DNA of 64,000 nucleotides from Eutreptiella sp. 'Long Island Sound 2002' (taxonomy: Eukaryota; Euglenozoa; Euglenophyceae; Eutreptiales; Eutreptiaceae). Each line of letters begins with the position of its first letter. Position 1 is the first letter of the stretch. Location of the stretch: assembly GCA_964036045.1 (NCBI GenBank), contig OZ038402.1, positions 12,233,739 through 12,297,738 on the forward strand. Reading direction: 5' to 3'. Below, piece after piece: positions 11,838-24,056 of the stretch. Under the pieces are notes generated by a model. The model was not told the DNA's origin. It saw nothing but the letters and a program-made list of their open reading frames with translations, and did not search any database. The position numbers and the translations under genes are program-made.

Positions 11838-13598
11838 CGTCAATTTTCCGAGAATTTTCCGAGAATTTTCCGAGAATTTTCCGAGAATTTTCCGAGAATT
11901 TTCCGAGAATTTTCCGAGAATTTTCCGAGAATTTTCCGCGAATTTTCCGAGAATTTTCCGAGAATTTTCCGAGAATTTTCTGAGAATTTTCTGAGAATTT
12001 TCCGAGAATTTTCCAAGAATTTTCCGAGAATTTTCCGAGAATTTTCCGAGAATTTTCCGAGAATTTTCCGAGAATTTTCCGAGAATTTTCCGAGAATTTT
12101 CCGAGAATTTTCCGAGAAATTTCCGAGAATTTTCTGAGAATTTTCCGAGAATTTTCCGTCAATTTTCCGAGAATTTTCCGAGAATTTTCCGAGAATTTTC
12201 CGAGAATTTTCTGAGAATTTTCCGAGAAGTTTCTGAGAATTTTCTGAGAATTTTCCGAGAATTTTCCGAGAATTTTCCGAGAAGTTTCCGAGAATTTTCC
12301 GAGAATTTTCCGAGAATTTTCTGAGAATTTTCTGAGAATTTTCCGAGAATTTTCCGAGAATTTTCCGAGAATTTTCCGCGAATTTTCCGAGAATTTTCCG
12401 AGAATTTTCCGAGAATTTTCCGAGAATTTTCTGAGAATTTTCTGAGAATTTTCTGAGAATTTTCCGAGAATTTTCCGAGAATTTTCCGAGAATTTTCCGA
12501 GAATTTTCGGAGAATTTTCCTAGAATTTTCCGAGAATTTTCCGAGAATTTTCCGAGAATTTTCCGAGAATTTTCCGAGAATTTTCCGAGAATTTTCCAAG
12601 AATTTTCCGAGAATTTTCTGAGAATTTTCCGAGAATTTTCCAAGAATTTTCCGAGAATTTTCCGAGAATTTTCCGAGAATTTTCCGAGAATTTTCTGAGA
12701 ATTTTCTGAGAATTTTCTGAGAATTTTCCGAGAATTTTCCGAGAATTTTCCGAGAATTTTCCGAGAATTTTCGGAGAATTTTCCTAGAATTTTCCGAGAA
12801 TTTTCCGAGAATTTTCCGAGAATTTTCCGAGAATTTTCCGAGAATTTTCCGAGAATTTTCCAAGAATTTTCTGAGAATTTTCCGAGAATTTTCCGAGAAT
12901 TTTCCGAGAATTTTCCGTCAATTTTCCGAGAATTTTCCGAGAATTTTCCGAGAATTTTCCGAGAATTTTCTGAGAATTTTCCGAGAATTTTCCGAGAATT
13001 TTCCGAGAATTTTCCGAGAATTTTCCGAGAATTTTCCGAGAATTTTCCGAGAATTTTCCGAGAAGTTTCCGAGAATTTTCCGAGAATTTTCCGAGAATTT
13101 TCTGAGAATTTTCTGTGAAGTTTCCGAGAATTTTCCGAGAATTTTCTGAGAATTTTCCGAGAATTTTCCGAGAATTTTCCGAGATTTTCCCGAGAATTTT
13201 CCGAGAATTTTCTGAGAATTTTCCGAGAATTTTCCGAGAATTTTCCGAGATTTTCCCGAGAATTTTCCAAGAATTTTCCGAGAATTTTCCGAGAATTTTC
13301 CGAGAATTTTCCGAGAATTTTCCGAGAATTTTCTGAGAATTTTCCGAGAATTTTCCGAGAATTTTCCGTCAATTTTCCGAGAATTTTCCGAGAATTTTCC
13401 GAGAATTTTCCGTCAATTTTCCGAGAATTTTCCGAGAATTTTCCGAGAATTTTCCGAGAATTTTCCGAGAATTTTCCGAGAATTTTCCCAGAATTTTCCG
13501 AGAATTTTCCGAGAATTTTCCGATGATTTTCCGAGAATTTTCCGAGAATTTTCCGAGAATTTTCCGAGAATTTTCTGAGAATTTTCCGAGAATTTTCC

Positions 13599-13949
13599 GT
13601 CAATGTTCCGAGAATTTTCCGAGAATCTTCCGAGAATTTTCCGAGAATTTTCTGAGAATTTTCTGAGAATTTTCCGAGAATTTTCCGAGAATTTTCCGAG
13701 AATTTTCCGAGAATTTTCCGAGAATTTTCTGAGAATTTTCCGAGAATTTTCCGAGAATTTTCCGTCAATTCCTGAGAATTTTCCGAGAATTTTCCGAGAA
13801 TTTTCCGTCAATTTTCCGAGAATTTTCCGAGAATTTTCCGAGAATTTTCCGAGAATTTTCCGAGAATTTTCCCAGAATTTTCCGAGAATTTTCCGAGAAT
13901 TTTCCGATGATTTTCCGAGAATTTTCCGAGAACTTTCCGAGAATTTTCC
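13599..13949 (+). repeat. Shortened M1 + M2 block, copy 2
   Basis: GTCAATGTTCC at 13599 is followed by GAATCTTCC, a CTGAG pair, GTCAA 13764 with the 10-base unit, GTCAA 13807, CCCAGAA near 13870, CGATGA 13906 and GTCAA near 13950. The T-to-G change directly after the first GTCAA is private to this copy, and the first interval is one unit shorter than in the other three copies. Confidence 0.75.
13769..13778 (+). repeat. 10-base unit TTCCTGAGAA, copy 2 of 4
   Basis: Same unit and neighbours as at 11647; 2,122 bases (193 units minus one) downstream. Confidence 0.95.
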
Positions 13950-16787
13950 GTCAATTTTCCGAGAATTTTCCGACAATTTTCCGAGAATTTTCCGAGAATT
14001 TTCCGAGAATTTTCCGAGAATTTTCCGAGAATTTTCCGAGAATTTTCCGAGAATTTTCCGCGAATTTTCCCAGAATTTTCCGAGAATTTTCCGAGAATTT
14101 TCCGAGAATTTTCCGAGAATTTTCCGAGAATTTTCCGAGAATTTTCCGAGAATTATCCGAGAATTTTCCGAGAATTTTCCGAGAATTTTCCGAGAATTTT
14201 CTGAGAATTTTCCGAGAATTTTCCGTCAATTTTCCGAGAATTTTCCGAGAATTTTCCGAGAATTTTCCGAGAATTTTCTGAGAATTTTCCGAGAATTTTC
14301 CGAGAATTTTCCGAGAATTTTCCGAGAATTTTCGGAGAATTTTCCGAGAAGTTTCTGAGAATTTTCTGAGAATTTTCCGAGAATTTTCCGAGAATTTTCC
14401 GAGAAGTTTCCGAGAATTTTCCGAGAATTTTCCGAGAATTTTCTGAGAATTTTCTGAGAATTTTCCGAGAATTTTCCGAGAATTTTCCGAGAATTTTCCG
14501 CGAATTTTCCGAGAATTTTCCGAGAATTTTCCGAGAATTTTCCGAGAATTTTCTGAGAATTTTCTGAGAATTTTCTGAGAATTTTCCGAGAATTTTCCGA
14601 GAATTTTCCGAGAATTTTCCGAGAATTTTCCTAGAATTTTCCGAGAATTTTCCGAGAATTTTCCGAGAATTTTCCGAGAATTTTCCGAGAATTTTCCGAG
14701 AATTTTCCAAGAATTTTCTGAGAATTTTCCGAGAATTTTCCGTCAATTTTCCGAGAATTTTCCGAGAATTTTCCGAGAATTTTCCGAGAATTTTCTGAGA
14801 ATTTTCCGAGAATTTTCCGAGAATTTTCCGAGAATTTTCCGAGAATTTTCCGAGAATTTTCCGAGAATTTTCCGAGAATTTTCCGAGAAGTTTCCGAGAA
14901 TTTTCCGAGAATTTTCCGAGAATTTTCTGAGAATTTTCTGAGAATTTTCCGAGAATTTTCCGAGAATTTTCCGAGAATTTTCCGAGAATTTCCCGAGAAT
15001 TTTCCGAGAATTTTCCGAGAATTTTCTGAGAATTTTCCGAGAATTTTCCGAGAATTTCCCGAGAATTTTCCGTCAATTTTCCGAGAATTTTCCGAGAATT
15101 TTCCGAGAATTTTCCGAGAATTTTCCGAGAATTTTCCGAGAATTTTCCGAGAATTTTCCGAGAATTTTCCGCGAATTTTCCGAGAATTTTCCGAGAATTT
15201 TCCGAGAATTTTCCGAGAATTTTCTGAGAATTTTCTGAGAATTTTCCGAGAATTTTCCGAGAATTTTCCGAGAATTTTCCGAGAATTTTCCGAGAATTTT
15301 CCGAGAATTTTCCGAGAATTTTCCGAGAATTTTCCGAGAATTTTCCGAGAATTTTCCGAGAATTTTCCGAGAATTTTCCGAGAATTTTCCGAGAATTTTC
15401 CGTCAATTTTCCGAGAATTTTCCGAGAATTTTCCGAGAATTTTCCGAGAATTTTCCGAGAATTTTCCGAGAATTTTCCGAGAATTTTCCGAGAATTTTCC
15501 GAGAATTTTCCGAGAATTTTCCGAGAATTTTCTGAGAATTTTCCGAGAATTTTCCGTCAATTTTCCGAGAATTTTCCGAGAATTTTCCGAGAATTTTCCG
15601 AGAATTTTCTGAGAATTTTCCGAGAATTTTCTGAGAATTTTCCGAGAATTTTCCGAGAATTTTCCGAGAATTTTCCGAGAATTTTCCGAGAATTTTCCGA
15701 GAATTTTCCGAGAATTTTCCGAGAAGTTTTTGAGAATTTTCCGAGAATTTTCCGAGAATTTTCTGAGAATTTTCTGAGAATTTTCCGAGAATTTTCCGAG
15801 AATTTTCCGAGAATTTTCCGAGAATTTTCCGAGAATTTTCCGAGAATTTTCTGAGAATTTTCTGAGAATTTTCCGAGAATTTTCCGAGAATTTTCCGAGA
15901 ATTTTCCGAGAATTTTCCGAGAATTTTCCGAGAATTTTCCGAGAATTTTCTGAGAATTTTCCGAGAATTTTCCGAGAATTTTCCGAGAATTTTCCGAGAA
16001 TTTTCCGAGAATTTTCCGAGAATTTTCCGAGAATTTTCTGAGAATTTTCCGAGAATTTTCCGAGAATTTTCCGAGAATTTTCCGAGAATTTTCCGAGAAT
16101 TTTCCGAGAATTTTCCGAGAATTTTCTGAGAATTTTCCGAGAATTTTCTGAGAATTTTCTGAGAATTTTCCGAGAATTTTCCGAGAATTTTCCGAGAATT
16201 TTCCGAGAATTTTCCGAGAATTTTCCGAGAATTTTTCGAGAATTTTCCGAGAATTTTCGGAGAATTTTCCGAGAATTTTCCGCGAATTTTCCGAGAATTT
16301 TCCGAGAAGTTTCCGAGAATTTTCCGAGAATTTTCTGAGAATTTTCCGAGAATTTTCCGAGAATTTTCCGAGATTTTCCCGAGAATTTTCCGAGAATTTT
16401 CTGAGAATTTTCCGAGAATTTTCCGAGAATTTTCCGAGATTTTCCCGAGAATTTTCCAAGAATTTTCCGAGAATTTTCCGAGAATTTTCCGAGAATTTTC
16501 CGAGAATTTTCCGAGAATTTTCTGAGAATTTTCCGAGAATTTTCCGAGAATTTTCCGTCAATTTTCCGAGAATTTTCCGAGATTTTTCCGAGAATTTTCC
16601 GTCAATTTTCCGAGAATTTTCCGAGAATTTTCCGAGAATTTTCCGAGAATTTTCCCAGAATTTTCCGAGAATTTTCCGAGAATTTTCCGATGATTTTCCG
16701 AGAATTTTCCGAGAATTTTCCGAGAATTTTCCGAGAATTTTCCGAGAATTTTCCGAGAATTTTCTGAGAATTTTCCGAGAATTTTCC

Positions 16788-17159
16788 GTCAATTTTCCGA
16801 GAATTTTCCGAGAATCTTCCGAGAATTTTCCGAGAATTTTCTGAGAATTTTCTGAGAATTTTCCGAGAATTTTCCGAGAATTTTCCGAGAATTTTCCGAG
16901 AATTTTCCGAGAATTTTCCGAGAATTTTCTGAGAATTTTCCGAGAATTTTCCGAGAATTTTCCGTCAATTCCTGAGAATTTTCCGAGAATTTTCCGAGAA
17001 TTTTCCGTCAATTTTCCGAGAATTTTCCGAGAATTTTCCGAGAATTTTCCGAGAATTTTCCGAGAATTTTCCGAGAATTTTCCCAGAATTTTCGGAGAAT
17101 TTTCCGAGAATTTTCCGATGATTTTCCGAGAATTTTCCGAGAATTTTCCGAGAATTTTC
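16788..17159 (+). repeat. Shortened M1 + M2 block, copy 3
   Basis: GTCAA 16788, GAATCTTCC, CTGAG pair, GTCAA 16964 with the 10-base unit, GTCAA 17007, CCCAGAA near 17082, a private CGGAG, CGATGA 17117 and GTCAA near 17161. Two adjacent CGCGAA units follow near 17229 and 17239, where other copies have one. Confidence 0.75.
16969..16978 (+). repeat. 10-base unit TTCCTGAGAA, copy 3 of 4
   Basis: Same unit and neighbours; 3,200 bases (291 units minus one) after copy 2. Confidence 0.95.
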
Positions 17160-18656
17160 CGTCAATTTTCCGAGAATTTTCCGAGAATTTTCCGAGAATT
17201 TTCCGAGAATTTTCCGAGAATTTTCCGAGAATTTTCCGCGAATTTTCCGCGAATTTTCCGAGAATTTTCCGAGAATTTTCCGAGAATTTTCCGAGAATTT
17301 TCTGAGAATTTTCTGAGAATTTTCCGAGAATTTTCCGAGAATTTTCCGAGAATTTTCCGAGAATTTTCCGAGAATTTTCCGAGAATTTTCCGAGAATTTT
17401 CCGAGAATTTTCCGAGAATTTTCCGAGAATTTTCTGAGAATTTTCCGTCAATTTTCCGAGAATTTTCCGAGAATTTTCCGAGAATTTTCCGAGAATTTTC
17501 TGAGAATTTTCCGAGAATTTTCCGAGAATTTTCCGAGAATTTTCCGAGAATTTTCGGAGAATTTTCCGAGAAGTTTCTGAGAATTTTCTGAGAATTTTCC
17601 GAGAATTTTCCGAGAATTTTCCGAGAAGTTTCCGAGAATTTTCCGAGAATTTTCCGAGAATTTTCTGAGAATTTTCTGAGAATTTTCCGAGAATTTTCCG
17701 AGAATTTTCCGAGAATTTTCCGCGAATTTTCCGAGAATTTTCCGAGAATTTTCCGAGAATTTTCCGAGAATTTTCTGAGAATTTTCTGAGAATTTTCCGA
17801 GAATTTTCCGAGAATTTTCCGAGAATTTTCCGAGAATTTTCGGAGAATTTTCCGAGAATTTTCCGAGAATTTTCCGAGAATTTTCCGAGAATTTTCCGAG
17901 AATTTTCCGAGAATTTTCCAAGAATTTTCTGAGAATTTTCCGAGAATTTTCCGTCAATTTTCCGAGAATTTTCCGAGAATTTTCCGAGAATTTTCCGAGA
18001 ATTTTCTGAGAATTTTCCGAGAATTTTCCGAGAATTTTCCGAGAATTTTCCGAGAATTTTCCGAGAATTTTCCGAGAATTTTCCGAGAATTTTCCGAGAA
18101 GTTTCCGAGAATTTTCCGAGAATTTTCCGAGAATTTTCTGAGAATTTTCTGAGAAGTTTCCGAGAATTTTCCGAGAATTTTCTGAGAATTTTCCGAGAAT
18201 TTTCCGAGAATTTTCCGAGATTTTCCCGAGAATTTTCCGAGAATTTTCTGAGAATTTTCCGAGAATTTTCCGAGAATTTTCCGAGATTTTCCCGAGAATT
18301 TTCCAAGAATTTTCCGAGAATTTTCCGAGAATTTTCCGAGAATTTTCCGAGAATTTTCCGAGAATTTTCTGAGAATTTTCCGAGAATTTTCCGAGAATTT
18401 TCCGTCAATTTTCCGAGAATTTTCCGAGAATTTTCCGAGAATTTTCCGTCAATTTTCCGAGAATTTTCCGAGAATTTTCCGAGAATTTTCCGAGAATTTT
18501 CCGAGAATTTTCCGAGAATTTTCCCAGAATTTTCCGAGAATTTTCCGAGAATTTTCCGATGATTTTCCGAGAATTTTCCGAGAATTTTCCGAGAATTTTC
18601 CGAGAATTTTCCGAGAATTTTCCGAGAATTTTCTGAGAATTTTCCGAGAATTTTCC

Positions 18657-19029
18657 GTCAATTTTCCGAGAATTTTCCGAGAATCTTCCGAGAATTTTCC
18701 GAGAATTTTCTGAGAATTTTCTGAGAATTTTCCGAGAATTTTCCGAGAATTTTCCGAGAATTTTCCGAGAATTTTCCGAGAATTTTCCGAGAATTTTCTG
18801 AGAATTTTCCGAGAATTCTCCGAGAATTTTCCGTCAATTCCTGAGAATTTTCCGAGAATTTTCCGAGAATTTTCCGTCAATTTTCCGAGAATTTTCCGAG
18901 AATTTTCCGAGAATTTTCCGAGAATTTTCCGAGAATTTTCCGAGAATTTTCCCAGAATTTTCCGAGAATTTTCCGAGAATTTTCCGATGATTTTCCGAGA
19001 ATTTTCCGAGAATTTTCCGAGAATTTTCC
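18657..19029 (+). repeat. Shortened M1 + M2 block, copy 4
   Basis: GTCAA 18657, GAATCTTCC, CTGAG pair, GAATTC at 18813-18818, GTCAA 18833 with the 10-base unit, GTCAA 18876, CCCAGAA near 18952, CGATGA near 18986 and GTCAA near 19030. The CGCGAA expected about 100 bases after the last GTCAA is replaced by canonical units. Confidence 0.75.
18838..18847 (+). repeat. 10-base unit TTCCTGAGAA, copy 4 of 4
   Basis: Same unit and neighbours; 1,869 bases (170 units minus one) after copy 3. Confidence 0.95.
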
Positions 19030-20492
19030 GTCAATTTTCCGAGAATTTTCCGAGAATTTTCCGAGAATTTTCCGAGAATTTTCCGAGAATTTTCCGAGAA
19101 TTTTCCGAGAATTTTCCGAGAATTTTCCGAGAATTTTCCGAGAATTTTCCGAGAATTTTCTGAGAATTTTCTGAGAATTTTCCGAGAATTTTCCGAGAAT
19201 TTTCCGAGAATTTTCCGAGAATTTTCCGAGAATTTTCCGAGAATTTTCCGAGAATTTTCCGAGAATTTTCCGAGAATTTTCCGAGAATTTTCCGAGAATT
19301 TTCTGAGAATTTTCCGAGAATTTTCCGTCAATTTTCCGAGAATTTTCCGAGAATTTTCCGAGAATTTTCCGAGAATTTTCTGAGAATTTTCCGAGAATTT
19401 TCCGAGAATTTTCCGAGAATTTTCCGAGAATTTTCGGAGAATTTTCCGAGAAGTTTCTGAGAATTTTCTGAGAATTTTCCGAGAATTTTCCGAGAATTTT
19501 CCGAGAAGTTTCCGAGAATTTTCCGAGAATTTTCCGAGAATTTTCTGAGAATTTTCTGAGAATTTTCCGAGAATTTTCCGAGAATTTTCCGAGAATTTTC
19601 CGCGAATTTTCCGAGAATTTTCCGAGAATTTTCCGAGAATTTTCCGAGAATTTTCTGAGAATTTTCTGAGAATTTTCTGAGAATTTTCCGAGAATTTTCC
19701 GAGAATTTTCCGAGAATTTTCCGAGAATTTTCCGAGAATTTTCCTAGAATTTTCCTAGAATTTTCAGAGAATTTTCCGAGAATTTTCCGAGAATTTTCCG
19801 AGAATTTTCCGAGAATTTTCCGAGAATTTTCCAAGAATTTTCTGAGAATTTTCCGAGAATTTTCCGTCAATTTTCCGAGAATTTTCCGAGAATTTTCCGA
19901 GAATTTTCTGAGAATTTTCCGAGAATTTTCCGAGAATTTTCCGAGAATTTTCCGAGAATTTTCCGAGAATTTTCCGAGAATTTTCCGAGAAGTTTCCGAG
20001 AATTTTCCGAGAATTTTCCGAGAATTTTCTGAGAATTTTCTGAGAATTTTCCGAGAATTTTCCGAGAATTTTCCGAGAATTTTCCGAGAATTTTCCGAGA
20101 ATTTTCCGAGAATTTTCTGAGAATTTTCTGAGAATTTTCCGAGAATTTTCCGAGAATTTTCCGAGAATTTTCCGAGAATTTTCCGAGAATTTTCCGAGAA
20201 TTTTCCGAGAATTTTCTGAGAATTTTCCGAGAATTTTCCGAGAATTTTCCGAGAATTTTCCGAGAATTTTCCGAGAATTTTCCGAGAATTTTCCGAGAAT
20301 TTTCTGAGAATTTTCCGAGAATTTTCCGAGAATTTTCCGAGAATTTTCCGAGAATTTTCCGAGAATTTTCCGAGGATTTTCCGAGAATTTTCCGAGAATT
20401 TTCCGAGAATTTACCGAGAATTTTCCGAGAATTTTCCGAGAATTTTCCGAGAATTTTCCGAGAATTTTCTGAGAATTTTCCGAGAATTTTCC

Positions 20493-21581
20493 GTCAATTT
20501 TCCGAGAATTTTCCGAGAATCTTCCGAGAATTTTCCGAGAATTTTCTGAGAATTTTCTGAGAATTTTCCGAGAATTTTCCGAGAATTTTCCGAGAATTTT
20601 CCGAGAATTTTCCGAGAATTTTCCGAGAATTCTCCGAGAATTTTCCGAGAATTTTCCGAGAATTTTCCGAGAATTTTCCGGGAATTTTCCGAGAATTTTC
20701 CGAGAAGTTTCCGAGAATTTTCCGAGAATTTTCTGAGAATTTTCCGAGAATTTTCCGAGAATTTTCCGAGATTTTCCCGAGAATTTTCCGAGAATTTTCT
20801 GAGAATTTTGCGAGAATTTTCCGAGAATTTTCCGAGATTTTCCCGAGAATTTTCCGAGAATTTTCCGAGAATTTTCCGAGAATTTTCCGAGAATTTTCCG
20901 AGAATTTTCCGAGAATTTTCCGAGAATTTTCCGAGAATTTTCTGAGAATTTTCCGAGAATTTTCCGTCAATTTTCCGAGAATTTCCCGAGAATTTTCCGA
21001 GAATTTTCCGAGAATTTTCTGAGAATTTTCCGAGAATTTTCCGAGAATTTTCCGAGAATTTTCCGAGAATTTTCTGAGAATTTTCCGAGAATTTTCCGAG
21101 AATTTTCCGAGAATTTTCCGAGAATTTTCCGAGAATTTTCCGAGAATTTTCCGAGAATTTTCCGAGAAGTTTCCGAGAATTTTCCGAGAATTTTCCGAGA
21201 ATTTTCTGAGAATTTTCTGAGAATTTTCCGAGAATTTTCCGAGAATTTTCCGAGAATTTTCCGAGAATTTTCCGAGAATTTTCCGAGAATTTTCTGAGAA
21301 TTTTCTGAGAATTTTCCGAGAATTTTCCGAGAATTTTCCGAGATTTTTCCGAGAATTTTCCGAGAATTTTCCGAGAATTTTCCGAGAATTTTCTGAGAAT
21401 TTTCCGAGAATTTTCCGAGAATTTTCGGAGAATTTTCCGAGAATTTTCTGAGAATTTTCCGAGGATTTTCCGAGAATTTTCCGAGAATTTTCCGAGAATT
21501 TTCCGAGAATTTTCCGAGAATTTTAGGAGAATTTTCCGAGAATTTTCCGAGAATTTTCTGAGAATTTTCCGAGAATTTTCC
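20493..21581 (+). repeat. A block (M1+M3), 99 units
   Basis: GTCAA 20493, GAATCTTCC, CTGAG pair, GAATTC 20627-20632, CCGGG near 20690, GAAGTTTCC, two GAGATTTTCCC around a TTTTGCG near 20818, then GTCAA 20966. The M3 tail has GAAGTTTCC near 21171, CTGAG pairs, GAGATTTTTCC near 21344 and GAGGATTTT near 21464. M1 is 473 bases here. It is directly followed by a second A block. Confidence 0.8.
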
Positions 21582-22659
21582 GTCAATTTTCCGAGAATTT
21601 TCCGAGAATCTTCCGAGAATTTTCCGAGAATTTTCTGAGAATTTTCTGAGAATTTTCCGAGAATTTTCCGAGAATTTTCCGAGAATTTTCCGAGAATTTT
21701 CCGAGAATTTTCCGAGAATTTTCCGAGAATTTTCCGAGAATTTTCCGAGAATTTTCCGAGAATTTTCCGGGAATTTTCCGAGAATTTTCCGAGAAGTTTC
21801 CGAGAATTTTCCGAGAATTTTCTGAGAATTTTCCGAGAATTTTCCGAGAATTTTCCGAGATTTTCCCGAGAATTTTCCGAGAATTTTCTGAGAATTTTGC
21901 GAGAATTTTCCGAGAATTTTCCGAGATTTTCCCGAGAATTTTCCGAGAATTTTCCGAGAATTTTCCGAGAATTTTCCGAGAATTTTCCGAGAATTTTCCG
22001 AGAATTTTCCGAGAATTTTCTGAGAATTTTCCGAGAATTTTCCGTCAATTTTCCGAGAATTTCCCGAGAATTTTCCGAGAATTTTCCGAGAATTTTCTGA
22101 GAATTTTCCGAGAATTTTCCGAGAATTTTCCGAGAATTTTCCGAGAATTTTCTGAGAATTTTCCGAGAATTTTCCGAGAATTTTCCGAGAATTTTCCGAG
22201 AATTTTCCGAGAATTTTCCGAGAATTTTCCGAGAATTTTCCGAGAAGTTTCCGAGAATTTTCCGAGAATTTTCCGAGAATTTTCTGAGAATTTTCTGAGA
22301 ATTTTCCGAGAATTTTCCGAGAATTTTCCGAGAATTTTCCGAGAATTTTCCGAGAATTTTCCGAGAATTTTCTGAGAATTTTCTGAGAATTTTCCGAGAA
22401 TTTTCCGAGAATTTTCCGAGATTTTTCCGAGAATTTTCCGAGAATTTTCCGAGAATTTTCCGAGAATTTTCTGAGAATTTTCCGAGAATTTTCCGAGAAT
22501 TTTCCGAGAATTTTCCGAGAATTTTCGGAGAATTTTCCGAGGATTTTCCGAGAATTTTCCGAGAATTTTCCGAGAATTTTCCGAGAATTTTCCGAGAATT
22601 TTCCGAGAATTTTCCGAGAATTTTCCGAGAATTTTCTGAGAATTTTCCGAGAATTTTCC
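21582..22659 (+). repeat. A block (M1+M3), 98 units
   Basis: This tandem neighbour has the same marker order: GTCAA 21582, GAATCTTCC, CTGAG pair, CCGGG, GAAGTTTCC, GAGATTTTCCC, TTTTGCG near 21898, GAGATTTTCCC, and GTCAA 22044 (M1 of 462 bases). The tail has GAAGTTTCC near 22250, GAGATTTTTCC and GAGGATTTT. It is one unit shorter than the block to its left. Confidence 0.8.
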
Positions 22660-23055
22660 GTCAATTTTCCGAGAATTTTCCGAGAATCTTCCGAGAATTT
22701 TCCGAGAATTTTCTGAGAATTTTCTGAGAATTTTCCGAGAATTTTCCGAGAATTTTCCGAGAATTTTCCGAGAATTTTCCGAGAATTTTCCGAGAATTTT
22801 CCGAGAATTTTCCGAGAATTTTCCGAGAATTTTCCGGGAATTTTCCGAGAATTTTCCGAGAAGTTTCCGAGAATTTTCCGAGAATTTTCCGAGAATTTTC
22901 CGAGAATTTTCCGAGATTTTCCCGAGATTTTCCCGAGAATTTTCTGAGAATTTTGCGAGAATTTTCCGAGAATTTTCCGAGATTTTCCCGAGAATTTTCC
23001 AAGAATTTTGCGAGAATTTTCCGAGAATTTTCCGAGAATTTTCCGAGAATTTTCC
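22660..23055 (+). repeat. Shortened M1 joined to M2
   Basis: The third consecutive M1 is only 396 bases (36 units). The two GAGATTTTCCC marks are adjacent near 22915, where they are normally about 66 bases apart. TTTTGCG occurs three times, near 22952, 22963 and 23028. GTCAA at 23056 opens an M2 in which CCCAGAA and CGATGA (near 23131 and 23145) are 14 bases apart, while most copies have about 35, so two units have been lost. Confidence 0.7.
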
Positions 23056-24056
23056 GTCAATTTTCCGAGAATTTTCCGAGAATTTTCCGAGAATTTTCCG
23101 AGAATTTTCCGAGAATTTTCCGAGAATTTTCCCAGAATTTTCCGATGATTTTCCGAGAATTTTCCGAGAATTTTCCGAGAATTTTCCGAGAATTTTCCGA
23201 GAATTTTCCGTCAATTTTCCGAGAATTTTCCGAGAATTTTCCGAGAATTTTCCGAGAATTTTCCGAGAATTTTCCGAGAATTTTCCGAGAATTTTCCGAG
23301 AATTTTCCGAGAATTTTCCGCGAATTTTCCGAGAATTTTCCGAGAATTTTCCGAGAATTTTCCGAGAATTTTCTGAGAATTTTCTGAGAATTTTCCGAGA
23401 ATTTTCCGAGAATTTTCCGAGAATTTTCCGAGAATTTTCCGAGAATTTTCCGAGAATTTTCCGAGAATTTTCCGAGAATTTTCCGAGAATTTTCCGAGAA
23501 TTTTCCGAGAATTTTCCGAGAATTTTCTGAGAATTTTCCGAGAATTTTCCGTCAATTTTCCGAGAATTTTCCGAGAATTTTCCGAGAATTTTCCGAGAAT
23601 TTTCCGAGAATTTTCCGAGAATTTTCCGAGAATTTTCCGAGAATTTTCCGAGAATTTTCCGAGAATTTTCCGAGAATTTTCCGAGAATTTTCCGAGAATT
23701 TTCCGAGAAGTTTTTGAGAATTTTCCGAGAATTTTCCGAGAATTTTCTGAGAATTTTCTGAGAATTTTCCGAGAATTTTCCGAGAATTTTCCGAGAATTT
23801 TCCGAGAATTTTCCGAGAATTTTCCGAGAATTTTCTGAGAATTTTCCGAGAATTTTGCGAGAATTTTCCGAGAATTTTCCGAGAATTTTCCGAGAATTTT
23901 CCGAGAATTTTCCGAGAATTTTCCGAGAATTTTCCGAGAATTTTCTGAGAATTTTCCGAGAATTTTCCGAGAATTTTCCGAGAATTTTCCGAGAATTTTC
24001 CGAGAATTTTCCGAGAATTTTCCGAGAATTTTCTGAGAATTTTCCGAGAATTTTCC
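23056..24056 (+). repeat. M2 and canonical stretch
   Basis: After CGATGA near 23145 come GTCAA near 23211, CGCGAA near 23319, a CTGAG pair, a CTGAG and GTCAA near 23551. A long canonical run follows, then GAAGTTTTT near 23710, one of the few copies of that variant right of 11 kb. TTTTGCG occurs near 23857. No gene. Confidence 0.7.

Larger units (their letters stand above)
11270..20492 (+). repeat. Domain of four blocks sharing a 10-base unit
   Basis: Four blocks carry a shortened M1 (GTCAA then GAATCTTCC or, at the second, GTCAATGTTCC first) starting at 11466, 13599, 16788 and 18657. Each runs only 165-176 bases before a GTCAA followed by the 10-base unit TTCCTGAGAA. M2-type marks follow: GTCAA 43 bases on, then CCCAGAA, CGATGA and GTCAA. 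The GTCAA marks before the 10-base unit lie at 11642, 13764, 16964 and 18833, so spacings are 2,122, 3,200 and 1,869 bases. Every spacing is a multiple of 11 minus one, as expected if each copy inherited a single deletion. Between blocks lie GAAGTTTCC/CTGAG-rich stretches with CCAAG and CTAGAA variants. No gene. Confidence 0.82.
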
